In this document: positions 21,259-36,200 of the stretch, in pieces
Layout of the letters: every line of letters begins with the position of its first letter
Numbering within the stretch: position 1 is the first letter of the stretch
NCBI RefSeq assembly: GCF_030867095.1
Contig: NC_081827.1
Location: 214,019,310-214,083,309, forward strand
Length of the DNA stretch: 64,000 nt
Source of the DNA: Alligator mississippiensis
Taxonomy: Eukaryota > Chordata > Crocodylia > Alligatoridae
Reading direction: 5' to 3'
Translations under genes and position numbers: made by a program
Notes under the pieces: model-generated
Seen by the model: the letters and a program-made list of their open reading frames with translations, nothing else
Told to the model about the DNA's origin: nothing
The model's database searches: none

Positions 21259-24200
21259 CTAAAAATAAATAAATAAAACAGCTCAGTGTTTTCATCCTCT
21301 AAAATCCATTGCTGCCAGCCTGACAGAGAAGTTTAAGGTTTAGTTGTACTGTCTAAAGATTTTTCCTCAAATTTGAAAAATTACTTAAAAATAGGACCTA
21401 ATACCTCATTTAATAAATAATTCTTTGAACTGAATAATTCAAGTAGCTTCACATATCAGAAAATTATACCGAATTAAGTTAGTGTTTATTCATGCTGGTT
21501 ATGTACTACAGAGCATGGAGACAGTCTGATAATGGGAGTGAATTGTAAGCACTGTTATCAGCAACCAAGAGAGAAAAAAGATTGGTAGCTAAAGAAATTA
21601 TACGCAGTATTCTTACATATTCAAAGTATGCAAGAGCTTCTAATACCCTTAGTTTATATCCACAGATGACCTATGTTCTGATACTGAATCAATCACTGTG
21701 GCATTGGAAACCCAAGAATTCATAGTTTCATAGTTTCTAGGGTCGGAAGGGACCTGAACAGATCATCAAGTCCGACCCCCTGCCCTGGGCAAGAACAAGT
21801 GCTGGGATCATAATACCCCAGCCAAATATCTATCCAACCTCCTCCTGAAGACCCCCCAAGGTAGGGAAGAGCACCACCTCCCTTGGGAGCCCACTAGATT
21901 TAAGAACAAAAAAACATACTTGTTTTTGTAAGATGTGTACACTGCATATTTAACTGATATTTGTTAATCACATACCAAGGAGGGCTGAATAAGAATTAGA
22001 TCTCCTATGAGCATGCACTCTAGGATGTAGGACCCTAATCTAGTCAGTCATATAAAGATGCCCTTTCAAGTACTGTAACATTAAATTGATATATTATCTA
22101 TCATAGTTGCAAGCTGTGTATTTCTTGCACCTGAAGCCTCAAGGTACTAGCCTCTGCCAGAATATGGCAGAAAACATATCTTCTATCAGGGACACATTTA
22201 CATTCCTAGGAGTAGTGTTCTTTTTTTGTGTGGCACCTGACAGTTTTTGGATGCTATACAGATGGAAATTCCTTAGGCCAGTGGGATCCAGCCTTTTTGG
22301 CACGCGTGCCACAAATTGGCCCCACACCCCCCCGAGTGCCTCTGTGGTCCCTTTTCTCTGCCCAATCTGTTGCTCTGTTTTCTGCTTTCTGCACTTTCTA
22401 CCTTTGTGTTCCCTGTCCCAGCCCCGATCTGCTGCATACCACACAGGAGCTGTCCATGCCACATGTGTGCCACCGATTGGCCACCCCTGCCTTAAGCAAT
22501 TAAAAACTAAATTCAAAGATTGAATATGAATTACTTAACCTGCAGCAATCAGTAACTGACTTTATTATTTCTTCAAATGAGCATAAAAGCAATCCTTTTT
22601 TGTTCTCCCAAGAGAAGCCATATTTGTCTTGTTTCAAGTCCCTTCCCTTTCCCCTCTCTATTTAGTGAGGCCTCTTGCCTCCAATGTCTAACTCCCTCTG
22701 ACCTTTCTATGAACAAAGGCAGCCTCTCTTCTAGTTGGCTTGCTTCTAGCTGGCATGCCTTCTACCTGAGCTGCCAGCATGCAACTCCATATGGAGCCAC
22801 TGTGAGCTCCATTTTATCTTATTTCTGATCACAGCCCCTACTCTTCCTGTTCCCATCATAGAGGAGGCAGCAGGACTTGCCAGTTGTGCAAGGCAGGGCA
22901 TGTTAGATGAATATGTTGGGGAAGCAATAGGACTGAATCCATTATAAAATTCTGTGGTCCCTTCACACCACAGGATTGCTAAAACCTAGGAAGCTGACTA
23001 ATCCCAAAAGACTGTCTCTGATTTATGATCTTTATTAAAGGTAACTTTCTATTTAAGGAATCAAAATGGAAAGTCAGATATATGTAACCTGGCACCACAG
23101 AGGAAGGTGAAAGAGATGATGACAGCACTTGGTCTGACGGCAGAAGTGGTGAAGAGGATGAGGAAGATGGTAATGATGATACCATTACTGTAGGTGAAAT
23201 AAAAGGAGAGACATTATTTTTTTCTCTGGCCTAAACTAAGAGATGAAATAATAAGAAACAAGATAATAGGGAAAATACCTTTGGTGTTCACTGAGGGGGA
23301 GAATGGCTGCTCAACCCCAGCATCTTCTTCAGAGTCTTCATAAACTACCACCAGTGGCTTTTTGGTCTGGAAGAAAATGTTTGATTTTCTTTCATTTTCA
23401 AGTTCTTGGAGATTAAATATGTCCCTCAAAATAAGATGGGCTCTTAATCTTTTATGGGATCTCTAATGGATTCCTTCCACTCCTACTTTAAACCTCAGTT
23501 TTCTTCTCTCCCCAAACTAGGTTTTCAGTGCTGGCTGTTACCAAACTCTATCCTCAGTAAACTGAAAATATGTAATATAGGATCAGTGTGTAGAAATGAC
23601 ACTTTTTAGAGTTACTTTTTGGGGTGTAACTGCACTTTAATATCTTATGCCTTATATTACAGCACAAATGTTATTATATTCAAAATTGTGATAATCTTTG
23701 TTTCTCCAGGCAGACTCTTAGCTAGCTGCATGCATGCTGTATCAGACCTCATATTCCTAACATGTAGCTCCAAGAACTCTCAATGAGTTAACAGGTCAAT
23801 TCTGGCAGGTCAATCAGTAATATGAAGTAGGAAACATGCTATACTTCATTGAGTAGAAGCAGAGGTACATGCGAACATTTGGTTATTTATAATTTTTTTT
23901 TTTTTTACCGGAACTAATGGTTGAGAAAGCTTGCCAAGATTCATAGAGTTTTCTATCATAGCTGTTACATGTCTCTCTGAAGAAACCCACTGTCCATTAG
24001 CATCATTTTTGTTGTGAAGTAAGTAAAGTGAAGAACTAGAAGACACCGAATGAATAGATGGTCCACTTATGCTTGCACCATTTCCAATACGATTATATAT
24101 TAAGGCACCATGTTCATCTTCACAAAACTGGTTTACTAACTTGGACTCCAAAGCTTAAAAAAAAACATAATTAAATGCTAGAAGTTAGACTATTTAAGTG

Positions 24201-27200
24201 CCAATAATTTTGGATCATTTATATATACAACCTCCCTTCCCCCCCAAGAAAAACTAAACAAAAACTTCACAGTTCCTCAGACTGTGGGGTTTTATTTAAT
24301 ACAAATTTGCCACCCCTTAAAAATCTCTCTTATATGCATTCCAGCGTACATGGCATGCCCTAGCCCAAACAAACTAAACAACCAACCATACTTATTCCAG
24401 CCTTTCAACCTCTTAAAGTTAGCTCTTCTTTAGTCTGTATCTAATAATAGACCAAATATTTCTTACTCGTGTAAAGAATTCCAGCTAAGTAAAAGTGTAA
24501 GTAACTATGTTTTAGCTCAAGATGTATGACCAAATGAGATCAGATTCTGGCCTCTTTTCTGGCAGCTTTGCATTGCACCGATGGTGATAATCAGTTAGAA
24601 AGCTGGCTTAACCGCCTACTTGGGAATTTATATTTAAGTGGATCCCTTGATTCCATGGAACTAATGTTTCAGGTCAAGACATCCTCCAAGACCCCAAACA
24701 GCAGCATGGCCAAGGATAGATGTGGCTGTAGCATTCTGCTGTTCCCATTATTTCCAACTTTTAGAATGACCTCACTGAGTTATGGGCATCCTAGAGGACG
24801 TTAAGAGCAGTGTTTAGGCTCCTTTGAGCTAGGGGCAAACCACTCCCTGACAAGATTTAAAAAGTGGTTGCCACAAAAATTATGTACGGAGGAAAGCCTT
24901 TTCCCTCAGAAAGTACTAAGTACAGCCTGAAACTAGGTCAAGATCTCTGAAGGTTTACACAGAAACAAAAGCAAAACCCTTCTTTATGTGGGATAGGTCT
25001 AAATGGGTCTGGTATTAATTTAGAAATATGTGACATAATTAGAAAAAAAAGGTACACACCTGGAAGAGTATTAAAATCATCAATGAGATACATATGTTCT
25101 CTGTCAGGATCTGATGCAATCAGATTTAGTTCTCGCAAGAATTCAACTTGTGTTGGGTCTGAAGTATTTACAATTCCTATTGCATACATTTCAATGTTGG
25201 CTGCATGAGCTTCTCGAACAGCAATATCTAGTTTAATAGCTTCTCTCTTGTCTGCTTGGCCATCTGTAAGTACAATAGCTACTTTTCGCACACCAGTTCG
25301 AGCCCCAAAAAATCCTTCTTGGGTTGCTTTGCGTATAGCAGTTCCTGTGTATGTACCTTCGCCCATGTACACCATTTTCCTAATAGCTTGCTTCACATCC
25401 TGTTGAGTTGTATACCTGTTAAGTCCAAATTCTAGCCGAACTTCTAAACTGTAGAGCACAAGACCAATTCTGGTAGCATTTCTACCTACAGTTACTCTGT
25501 CTACTAAAGCAGTGACAAAGTCTTTGATTATCTCAAAATTTTCTGGTCCTACACTTTCAGAGCTGTCAATAACAAATATAAGCTCCATAGGTATTTCCTT
25601 GCATGTAATACCACAGCCTGCGGAGGAAAAATAACAAGTAGATCACAATTAGTTGTTTTATTAATATACTTGGTTTTATTTTTCATAGTGCATAGTTACT
25701 ATATGCTGGTATAGTTTTATACCGCATTTCATAACCTGCTTTGGGATTAAAGTGGTGCTGTACACCAGCCAGTCACGAATCACATTACACTCTACTTTTT
25801 TAAATGGGGAAGAGAAGTATCTAAAATATAAGATTTATTGAACACTTACCACATATCTCTTTAATTAGTTTAATTATATCTTCTCTCTAGGTAAGAAAAG
25901 ACAATTAAATGTTGCATTATTGTTCTCTTACTAACATAGTAACTACCACATCTATTTCATTCATAGTGTACATTGTCCATTCATAGTAGGATTTTTTTAA
26001 ATGTGTAGGCACCTAACTTTCAAATGCAGAGGATCAATCCTTACATTTGTACTAAGGCTACTTGCCAAGGGCCTTCATAGTTATTGACTCAGTCAGTAAC
26101 CTATTCATATGGAATATTTTAAACACTGGCACTATCTTAAAATCCTGCATTTTTTTTTCAGTTCTAAACAAGGAGTGTAACTTCAAGTCAAAACTATTCA
26201 CATTCCAGCCTCTCTAATTTTCCAGTTTGTCTTTGCCATTAAAAAGTACTCTCATAATCTTTTGAGTTCTCCAAGTATTTTGAAACAAAGGTGACTACTC
26301 TTTGCTCTCTCTCTAGGAGAATTAAGCCACTTATTACTGGCCAGGATAGACAGATAAAAGAGCACTTTTAAATAAACTCTAAAAACACAAGCAAAATGTA
26401 AATTCGTTACATTACATTTTTAGTCCAGAACTTAGTCCAGAAATATTTCCAATAAAAATTCATTTGTGATACACAGACCAAATCAAAACATCTTGCATTT
26501 CATTTGCATTTTGCATTAATGGATTTATAACAAGATATGCTTACTGATAGGCCTTGCTCTCCCTTGGGTCCTGTTTTGCCCTGCAATGATGAACAGTTAT
26601 TTAGGTATTAACATTTAATTAATAGATATTATTGTAATTCAAGACATTGTTCCATTCAACACAATATTACATTATTATTAATACTTAGTTGATAAGAAAA
26701 CTTTTACTATACACTGTATAGTAGAGATGCACTGAGATTGTATTGGTCCATATTGTATCGACACTGATAAAAGGAAAATTGACATTACCAGCAACTGGCT
26801 TTTTTTGGCTGATGTGGCCGATAATGTCATCGATAAATGCCACATGCATGCACACTGCAGCCGCATGCATGCAGCCAGCCTGGCTGTTTGGAGAGCAGCA
26901 TCTAGTTGATAAGTCTGTTGGGGAGGAGGGGGCAGGAAAAAGGAAAGGGTATGTCTGGGGGTAAATTGAGGCCCCCACAGTGAGGGAGGAGTGGGGCTGG
27001 GGTTGGGGCAGGCGCTGCCCAGCAGGGGCAGAGAGCAGGATGGAGCAGTGAGTGGCTCATCCAAGGCCACAGGAAGGAGGAGGCAGTTCCTAGTGCTGTG
27101 CACACCCCCGGGGGAGGCATGAGGGGCATGTGCCCCCCTGGATATCTGCACGAGGTGAGGGCAGGCTGCACCTGCAGGCTGGGACCAGGGGTGGCACCGG

Positions 27201-30200
27201 GCTCTCCCCGGCAGGGGCTGGGCCAGGGCTGTGCTCAGGGTGAGTGGTGACAGTGCTCGGAGGGGGAACTACGGTGAATTCTGGGGTGGTTATAGCCACC
27301 TTGTAGCCCCCAGCCTTAAGTGCTGCCCCAGTCCAGCACCTGCTGGGAAGAGCCTGGTGCCACCCCTGCCCCAGGCCTCAGCAGCAGCCCGCCTTCACCT
27401 TATGCACAGATCCGGGGGGCACATGTCCCTCATACTTCCCCCAGGGTGCATGCAGAGCTGGGAGCAGCACCTCCTGAATGAGCTACTTGTGGCTCCGTCC
27501 CACACCCTGCCCTGCCCCGCCTCAGCCTTGATCTGCACCCCCACACCCATTCGTCCCCCCTAACCTTTTGCCCCAAACAGATGTACCAGCCGGACACTGC
27601 TTTCCAAGTTGCCAGGCTGCATATCAGCAGTCAGATCAGTATTGGCCGATATGGTTCATTAATAATTGGCTATTGGTATCAGCCCAAAATATCTTTATTA
27701 ATGCACCCCTACTGTATAGATCTTATAATATTAGAACCCCATAGTGTAACTGAGGTGGGGCAACTGGGGCAGCAGCCCTGGGTATTAATTTAGAGGAGTA
27801 GAAAACGAGTAGCAGCCATGAAGCTGGGCTGGCAGTGCAGTGGCAGACAGAAGTCCCCACTTCCTCCAGCAGGCCCGGGTACCCAGCTCCCTTGTTACAC
27901 CTCTGTTAGAATCCAACCAAGCATAACATATACATCTTCCTAGGCCTGTCTACCTGTGGTTAGTCTAGTAAGAAGAATGATCAGTTTGCTATAGAGACAT
28001 GGAGACCCCAAAGCTCAGGAAAGGCAGAACTCATGTGAATTCTTTCCTACCTTTGAAGTTTCAGTTCTCAGAAATAGGAATGACTGCAAGAACCCCAGGA
28101 TTACCAGAGTTCCATCTGGTGTTCACATGCAGATAATAGGCAATGAGTGTGAAATGCTGGGACTCAAGCAAAGCTCCCTAAATACTGGCTAAATAGTATA
28201 GCAGGAGCAGGGGGGGCAGTGTTGTCCCATCAGGCTTTCTAGGACCTTCCCTAGGAGAAGAGTGGCCAACCCTCCTTCTTCTCTCTGTACCTGACTGTAA
28301 CAGTTACTTTAAGAGAGAAGCAGCCCAGAGAGGAAGCACTGCAGGCCAGTCCAGGTGCAACTGCTATAGGTTGCCATAGTAACTGGTCCATGAGATTAAT
28401 TAGCAGGGACCTGCAGGCAGCCCAGAGTAGTCTTCTGTGAGCAGGGACAGGGCCCTGGGAGGCATATAAACCCAGGGCCTGAACTAGCAAGGCAGCTTAG
28501 CCCCACAAGCTGCAGGAGTGTGAGCTCCTGGCCAGGAGAGCTACCAGGGAATACTAGCTTGACTACTGTGATGCCTTGGATCACAAGTGAGGCTCTGGGA
28601 GCTCCCAGGGGTATAACCCAAAAGCTGGCAAGTTACCCCGACACCAGAGGGGTGGGAAGGTTTTTCCCTTTTAAAGGGACAAAGGGCTGTTTCCCTTTTT
28701 GTTAATGTTACTAGGCCCAGGGGTGGAGACTTTATGTTATAAACCAGGGAACTTATTGTTTGGTTGAAGTTTAGAACCAGTGGTTTGATTTGGGACTGTG
28801 CGGGGCAGTATTTGGAGGTCCCATTAGTGCCCCTGGGGCATGCTGTTGCCTTAAGCCCTGCCAGGGGCAGGCTCAAGGTCGAGCAAGTACTGAGCCCAGA
28901 GCAGGGCAGAATGTGGGCCACAGAGCCCAGAGCAGAGCTGAGGGGCCCGGTGCCTGAGAGCAGCACAGACAGATGGGCTCGGTGCCTGGCAGACAGGGGC
29001 CTGGTGCCTGAAAGGGCTAGACTAGAGCTGGTGCCTCAAAGCCAGATCCAATATGCCAGAGGTCCAGGGTAGAAAGCCCAGATAGAGAAAGGGGGCAGAG
29101 GCCAAGGAGGCTGAAGCCCCAACCAGAGACTCTATTTTGAAATAGTGACACCTGCAAGGTTTGGGGCATTGGTGTAGGGGAGGAACAGAGCCATGCAATT
29201 AGTCTGTAAAGCTATAGATGCCCTGCAGAGGCACGGTCAGGCCAAGAGGGCCCACCAACCTGAGGGTGTCATCAAGACCATTGGGGTGCAGGGGAACCCC
29301 AGTGGGGATTTACCTGGACTGGGGCTCAAACTACAGCCTGTGGGCAGCCTTCCTTTGAATCCTATAATTACATCAAAGCATGGTGGGTGAGACAGAAGGG
29401 AGGGCACCCTAGAGGCAGAGTGGGGCATAGTTGCAGAGCCACCAGAGGGCATCACGGCTGCTCTAGGGACCAGTGTGCTACACTGACCTACAGTTAAATC
29501 GTGACTTTAGAACAGAACTTTGTGGTTGATTTATTAAAAACTTTCCATAGTTTTGGTTTTCTGAAAACACACAGCCATTTCTTGAAGGGTGCATAAAATA
29601 TGTTTAATTAACTAAGTGGCAAAAATTAGGTACTCACAGGTTCTCCAGACAAGCCAGGATCGCCCAGGTTCCCTTTTTCTCCTTTTTTACCTTTTTCACC
29701 AGTAGCACCACGATCACCCTTTGAACAATGCATTGACTACACATTAGTTGTTAATCACATCTTTTAAATTTAAACTTTTCACTTTTTTTCTAGCTGTCCT
29801 TGTTGAAACCACTTGTAGGTAATGGAATAGACCAGGGATATCAAACTAATCAGGCCATAAGGGGTGCGGGGCTGGTCCACAGGCCAGATTGGGCCCAGAG
29901 ATTCTCCCCCACAGGCTGGATGCAGTGTACAGATGCTGCATGCAGCGCATACCACAGACCAGCCCAGTGTGCCACATATAATGCATGTTCTGGATTGGCC
30001 CGTGTTTTATATTCAATTCACGTGCTGACTGTAGCCCCAGCATGAGTAATGCAGCATGCAGGGCCAGTCCAAGAGCCCGCAGGAAGCACCACAAACTGGA
30101 TGATAGGGCTCTATAGGCTGGATCTGGCCCCTGGAATAAACTAAGGCCTGTTGTTATGGCTGGTTTAAACCAGCTGAAATTGGTAACTGTATTGGCTGCC

Positions 30201-33200
30201 TTTCTTCTATGACTAAACTCTTTTATGGGATACAGAACAGAAACAATAACAGTCCCCAAAAATGTACATGCCACACCAAGCAACACCAATAGGAAGTCAC
30301 TCCAGTGAGTATCTCCAATATGATGACTTCAAAAAAAGAACTGGGCACCAGATGTGTTTTCTCATTTACACCCTGTACCTTAGGTCCTAGAAGTCCTTCC
30401 CCTGGAGGCCCTCGTGGTCCTGGTATTCCCTGAATTCCTTGTTCACCCTAGCAATAATTAAGAAATATGAACACTTGATAACCATTCATCATGTTGTACG
30501 TTTAAAGGTCATAGAAGAACTGTTTCAAGCTACATTTTTATTAATATTGAGGGATTTAGTATAATAGATGCAGTTATTTTTATGCAGAGATACTTCTGTG
30601 TGAGCTTCCCTTGTTTCCATTCAGGAACGCTTACAAGCTTCCTTTTCTTACACCTTAAGAAAAAGTATCTCAGGCACCAGAGCCAATAGAACTTCCTCTA
30701 AGGAAAGCCTGATCCAAACTTGGAGAGATAACTCATTAAGAATTCAAATCTTAAAAAATGTTTTTGCTGTCCTGTCGAAATGCTTCATTGGAATATCTGC
30801 TCTAGGGTGTCAGAACCTGGTATGCAAACTAGCTTGGCATGGAGAGCAGTCATAATGCCCAAAGTGAGGTTAAAGAAGCTCTTACTCACTCTGGTGAGCC
30901 CTTGCTCATCCAAGCAATCCCACTGACCTGAAAGTCAGTAAGAGTTCTATGATTCAGCCAGACAGGATTATTTTTCATTCTTTAATATTTGAAAATAAAA
31001 TTGGCCTTTACTGTTCCTTCTCTGATGTTCTCTTTTTCTATCTTTCTCTCTCTCCTTACTCTCACCCCTTTGCTCTGAATTATTGCTCTTCTCTCATATA
31101 TGCTCTCATGCTGTTACAGGGGAAGAAGAGCATGACCCATGGACTCAGGGTAACCCTTTTTCCTCTGTGCCTGACAGTTCATAGGATGACTCTGAACATG
31201 ATAGTACAATCGTTTAACAGTGAAAGAAAATACAAAAGGATGTGTCTGTTTCCTAGGCACTTGCAAAACTAATGTCCTTTGAAACCAGAACCCCTCCATC
31301 TCAAGGCTCCTGATCCCTATCCCCTTGAGTTTGCTGTTAATATAGCAGCAGAGAACAGAATAGTTACTGTAGATGTTCAGGTTACGCTTTACACGCTTCA
31401 TCTTAAGAACTCTAATGGGCAGATGGTCTGAAGAAAACCAAGTGATAACATGCAATCTGTTTCTCAGTTCCTTTATACTGTGAGGGTGAGGTTCTCCTTT
31501 CAGTTACATGAGCACTGAAGTCAGTAAGTTTTTATACCTTAGTTCCCTGAATGCCTTCACCTGGAGGTCCCAGGGGACCAGGTGGCCCTGGTCGTCCTAT
31601 ACTTCCCTAAAGGAAGAAAAATGCACATATTAGATTCAGTATCTCTAACAAAAATACATGACAAATTATAGCAAATAAGAATATAAGTGGAAGATTATTT
31701 CAGTATGGCAATGTGTGGTATTTAGTTACAGAATGTTTTCTCATATCAAAAATGTGCTGTATTAAAAATATAGTTCATGCTATAAGGGTTCCATAGTATG
31801 GGTATGGATGCAGGACATGGAGTATAAGGAGGTCATGAGAATGTTATCAGACTATTAATCCAAACATTAGTTTTAGTTTTGAAAATGGTTTTATTTTTCA
31901 TTTTCAGTTGCTTCCTTTGGGAAGTATGACCTTTGGTCATAAGCCTCATTCCCAAAATTATTAAATGTTCTTATGTTCAGTGAAAAAAACAAAATGACCA
32001 AAGTGACTTGGGTGAATCGCTCAGCTACATCTTTTTGATCTGCAAAACCGGGACACTGACTTCCTTACCTGTCTTTGGAAGTGGATAAATGTCAGGTAGT
32101 AAATTGATTTTACTACATAGTAAGTGTTAGACACATAACAAACAGTCCTACTATAGAGTCAGGTTAAAGTTACTTGAAATCAGGTAAAAATAGATTCTTG
32201 AAAAAATGTGTGAAAATTATTATGTGGAAAATTACTATGTAGAATGTGTCATGTGCCCATAATATGTTACTAGTTATATATGTTACTAGTCAATTTCATC
32301 CTGGGGCTCAGTGCACCCAATTCTCCCAGTATTTAGTGATCCGCTGCTCCAAAACTCTAGTAGTGCTTACTGAGGGAAGCTAGGTTGGGAGATCTGGTTG
32401 TGTGTCTACTCCTTACTACAGAATACATTTACTGTGAAATTAAACGTGGAGTAATTACCACACAATAATTGGGCTGTATGCCTATACCCTTACTCATAGA
32501 TATAGTTGTTTTTAGAGTAGGATGAAAAGCATTGTAGGGGTGCGTGTGTGTATAAATATATACACACACACACACACAACTGTATATAACTCTCTCTCTC
32601 TATATATATATATAAATATATATATATAACTATAACAGAATGATATAATATGCATCTATTACATTTTTCTATGAAACATTTTAATTGGAAATAGCTGATG
32701 AAATGAGACAAAATGGTTTCATTTACTTACTTTTGGTCCTGGAAGGCCTTCTCCTGGTGGACCTGGGAGACCAACTTGTCCTCTAACACCTGGATCACCC
32801 TAAAAATTGGTATTTTTAAAAATATGCAACATATACCAGAATGTAATTTGTTTTTACTATTCCCATTATTCACAGTGCTCTAAGGGGGAAAAGAAAAAAA
32901 TAGGGAATTAGTTAAACACTACTACACAAGTCTGAACAACTCTAAACAATAGGCACATCAGGGTGGAGGTCTAAGAAAAGGTATTAACTGGGGATGAGCT
33001 CTGGCAAGAGGTTTGTCCAGTCTTTCATCAGAACGGGAGACAAGATTTCTAGCTTGTGTAGGTGAATTCTGCAATAACTACACTGTAATTACAGAATTCT
33101 TATTACAGAGTAACCATGGGCGGGATCCAGCTTCCAGAGAGTCAATGGAAAGATTTTCTTTGGTTTAGTACCTGTCATTACAGGTGAAACTTAATGCACT

Positions 33201-36200
33201 GTAATTACAGTGCATTAATGAATGTGTAGATGTGCCCCATATCTAACATGCATATGTCAATGCTATGCATATTTGTTAAGTATAACTAGAAGTGGGAGTT
33301 TTGCCATTGACTTCAATGGGAGTAGAATCAGAGCTTTCCTTACGTTTAACAGATATTTTTAGTTCCCTTGTGTTCATGCTCCATAACTATGGAAAATATT
33401 TTGTTTTTGGGTATTCCCCATAGATGCTGCATGCGATTTTCTTTGGGAGAAGGTCTTACCACCCCATCCCCCCAAGCTATCAAGATCATTTATATAAAAA
33501 GAGAAAGAAATGGCTGCTTTGAATACCAGGTGTGTTTGGTCTCTGCTACTTTTTCATACATTTAAATGAAAAGCAAGAGACCCCTTCTACACGTGCAAGT
33601 AAAGGTGAGATGCGATCTAATGTGCGATTTGCACAATCACGCCTCCTGCCAAGCCACATGGGCATGGCAGGAGATGCTACTGTGGACTGCACATTAGATC
33701 CCATTGTGCCTTATTGCTGGTGCAGGGGGACCCCAATCCCAGGCTCCCCCTGCACTGGCAAGAAGGAAGCTCTCCAGGCTGGGAACCCTGTCAACTGAGG
33801 GGCTCCTAGCTATAGGGACACTCCACATACCTCCTGGGGCTGGAAGATGTAGCTATGGTGATTTCTCCACCCCAGGCATACATAAATGTATGCGGGGGGG
33901 CAGCAAAGGCACCAGTCGCAGGGCTCAAGTGCCTATATACTAATGTTAGGAGCATGGGAAACAAGCAGGATGAACTAGCGCTCCTGCTTGCACTAAAAAC
34001 CTATGACTTAGTGGGGCTAACGGAAACCTGGTGGGATTCATCCCATGACTGGATGGTACATATTGAGGGTTATAGACTGTACAGAAAGGACAGGATGGGG
34101 AAGAAAGGGGGAGGAGTTGCGCTCTATGTCAGTGAGCATTATACATCAACCCTCATCAAGATGGAATCCAAGGATGAGGAAGTAGAAGGATTGTGGGTTA
34201 GGCTACATGGGGGGCAAGGAGAAAGGGATTTGGTGGTAGGGGTCTGCTACAGACCCCCACATCAAGGGGAAGAAAGAGATTCGGGGCTCCTGAGGCAAAT
34301 CTCGGAGACCATAAAAGCTAAAGAGGTGGTAGTCATGGGGGACCTAAACTAGCCGGACATCTGCTGGGAGTCACAGACAGCAAAGTCCCACCGCTCACGC
34401 AGGTTTCTAACCTGTGTACAGGACCTCCACCTGACTCAGGAGGTACATGGTCCCACTAGGGGGAATGCCATACTGGATCTGGTATTGGCAACGGGAGATG
34501 ACATGGTAGCGGACCTCCAGATCGGTAGCCATCTGCGGGACAGTGATCACCTAATAATAGAATTCACCATAAGACGGCGAGTGGGTAAGGTAACTAGCAG
34601 GGTGAAAGTGCTAGACTTTAGGAAAGCTGATTTCAATGAACTCAGGCGATTAGTCAAGGACGCACTGCAGAGTAGGAGATTTGAAGAGATGGAAGCCCAA
34701 GAAGGGTGGCTGTGCCTTAAGGAAACGATCCTTCGGGCACAATGCAAGACGATCCCCAAGCGAGGCAAAAGAGGGAAAGGGACCAGGAGGCTTCCCTGGC
34801 TGACCAGAGAAATCCAGAGCAGCCTAAGGGACAAAAGGGGAGCACATAAAAAGTGGAAACAGGGAGAGATCACCGAAGATGAATATACCTCCTCTGCTCG
34901 TGCTTGTAGGGAGGCAGTTAGATGGGCCAAAGCTACCATGGAGCTGAGGATGGCAACCCAAGTAAAAGACAACAAGAAATTGTTTTTTAGATATATAGGG
35001 AGTAGAAGGAAGGCCCAGGGAGGAATAGGACCCCTGCTAAATGGGCAGAAACAATTGGTGACGGACAGGGGGGACAAGGCTGAACTCCTCAATGAGTTCT
35101 TTGCCTCAGTGTTCCTAAGTGAGGGGCATGACAAGTCTCTCACTGGGGTTGTAGAAAGGCAGCAGCAAGGCGCCAGACTTCCATGCGTAGACCCTGAAAT
35201 GGTGCGGAGTCATTTGGAAGAACTGGATGCCTTTAAGTCAGCAGGCCTGGATGAGCTCCATCCAAGGGTGCTGAAGGCACTGGCCGACATCATTGCAGAG
35301 CCACTGGCGGGAATATTTGAAAGCTCGTGGCGCACGGGCCAAGTCCCGGAGGACTGGAAAAGGGTCAACGTGGTCCCCATTTTCAAAAAGGGGAGGAAGG
35401 AGGACCCGGGCAACTATAGACCTGTCAGTCTCACCTCCATCCTTGGCAAAGTCTTTGAAAAAATTATCAAGGCTCACATTTGTGAGAGCCCAGCAGGACA
35501 AATTATGCTGAGGGGAAATCAGCACGGGTTCATGGCAGGCAGATCGTGCCTGACCAATCTAGTTTCTTTTTATGACCAGGTTACGAAACACCTGGACACA
35601 GGAGGAGGGGTGGATGTCGTATACTTAGACTTCAGGAAGGCCTTCAATACGGTATCCCACCCCATACTGGTGAACAAGTTAAGAGACTGTGACTTGGATG
35701 ACTACACAGTCCGGTGGGTGGCGAATTGGCTGGAGGGTCGCACCCAGAGAGTCGTGGTGGATGGGTCGGTTTCGACCTGGAAGGGTGTGGGCAGTGGGGT
35801 CCCGCAGGGCTCGGTCCTTGGACCGATATTCTTTAATGTCTTCATCAGTGACTTGGACGAGGGAGTGAAATGTACTCTGTCCAAGTTTGCAGATGGCACA
35901 AAGCTATGGGGAGATGTGGACACGCCGGAGGGCAGGGAACAGCTGCAAGCAGACCTGGACAAGTGGGCAGAATACAACAGAATGCAGTTCAACAAGGAGA
36001 AATGCAAAGTGCTGCACCTAGGGAGGAAGAATGTCCAGCACACCTACAGCCTAGGGAATGACCTGCTGGGGGGCACGGTAGTGGAAAGGGATCTTGGAGT
36101 CCTAGTGGACTCCAAGATGAACATGAGTCGGCAGTGTGACGAAGCCATCAAAAAAGCCAATGGCACTTTATCGTGCATCAGCAGATGCATGACGAATAGG

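Noticed and set aside
33577-33892. Possible 'ttctacacgtgc' DNA element left of the CR1
   Set aside because: Only a single end resembles the 'cacatctacac' group and no matching right end or duplication could be found, perhaps because the CR1 lies there.
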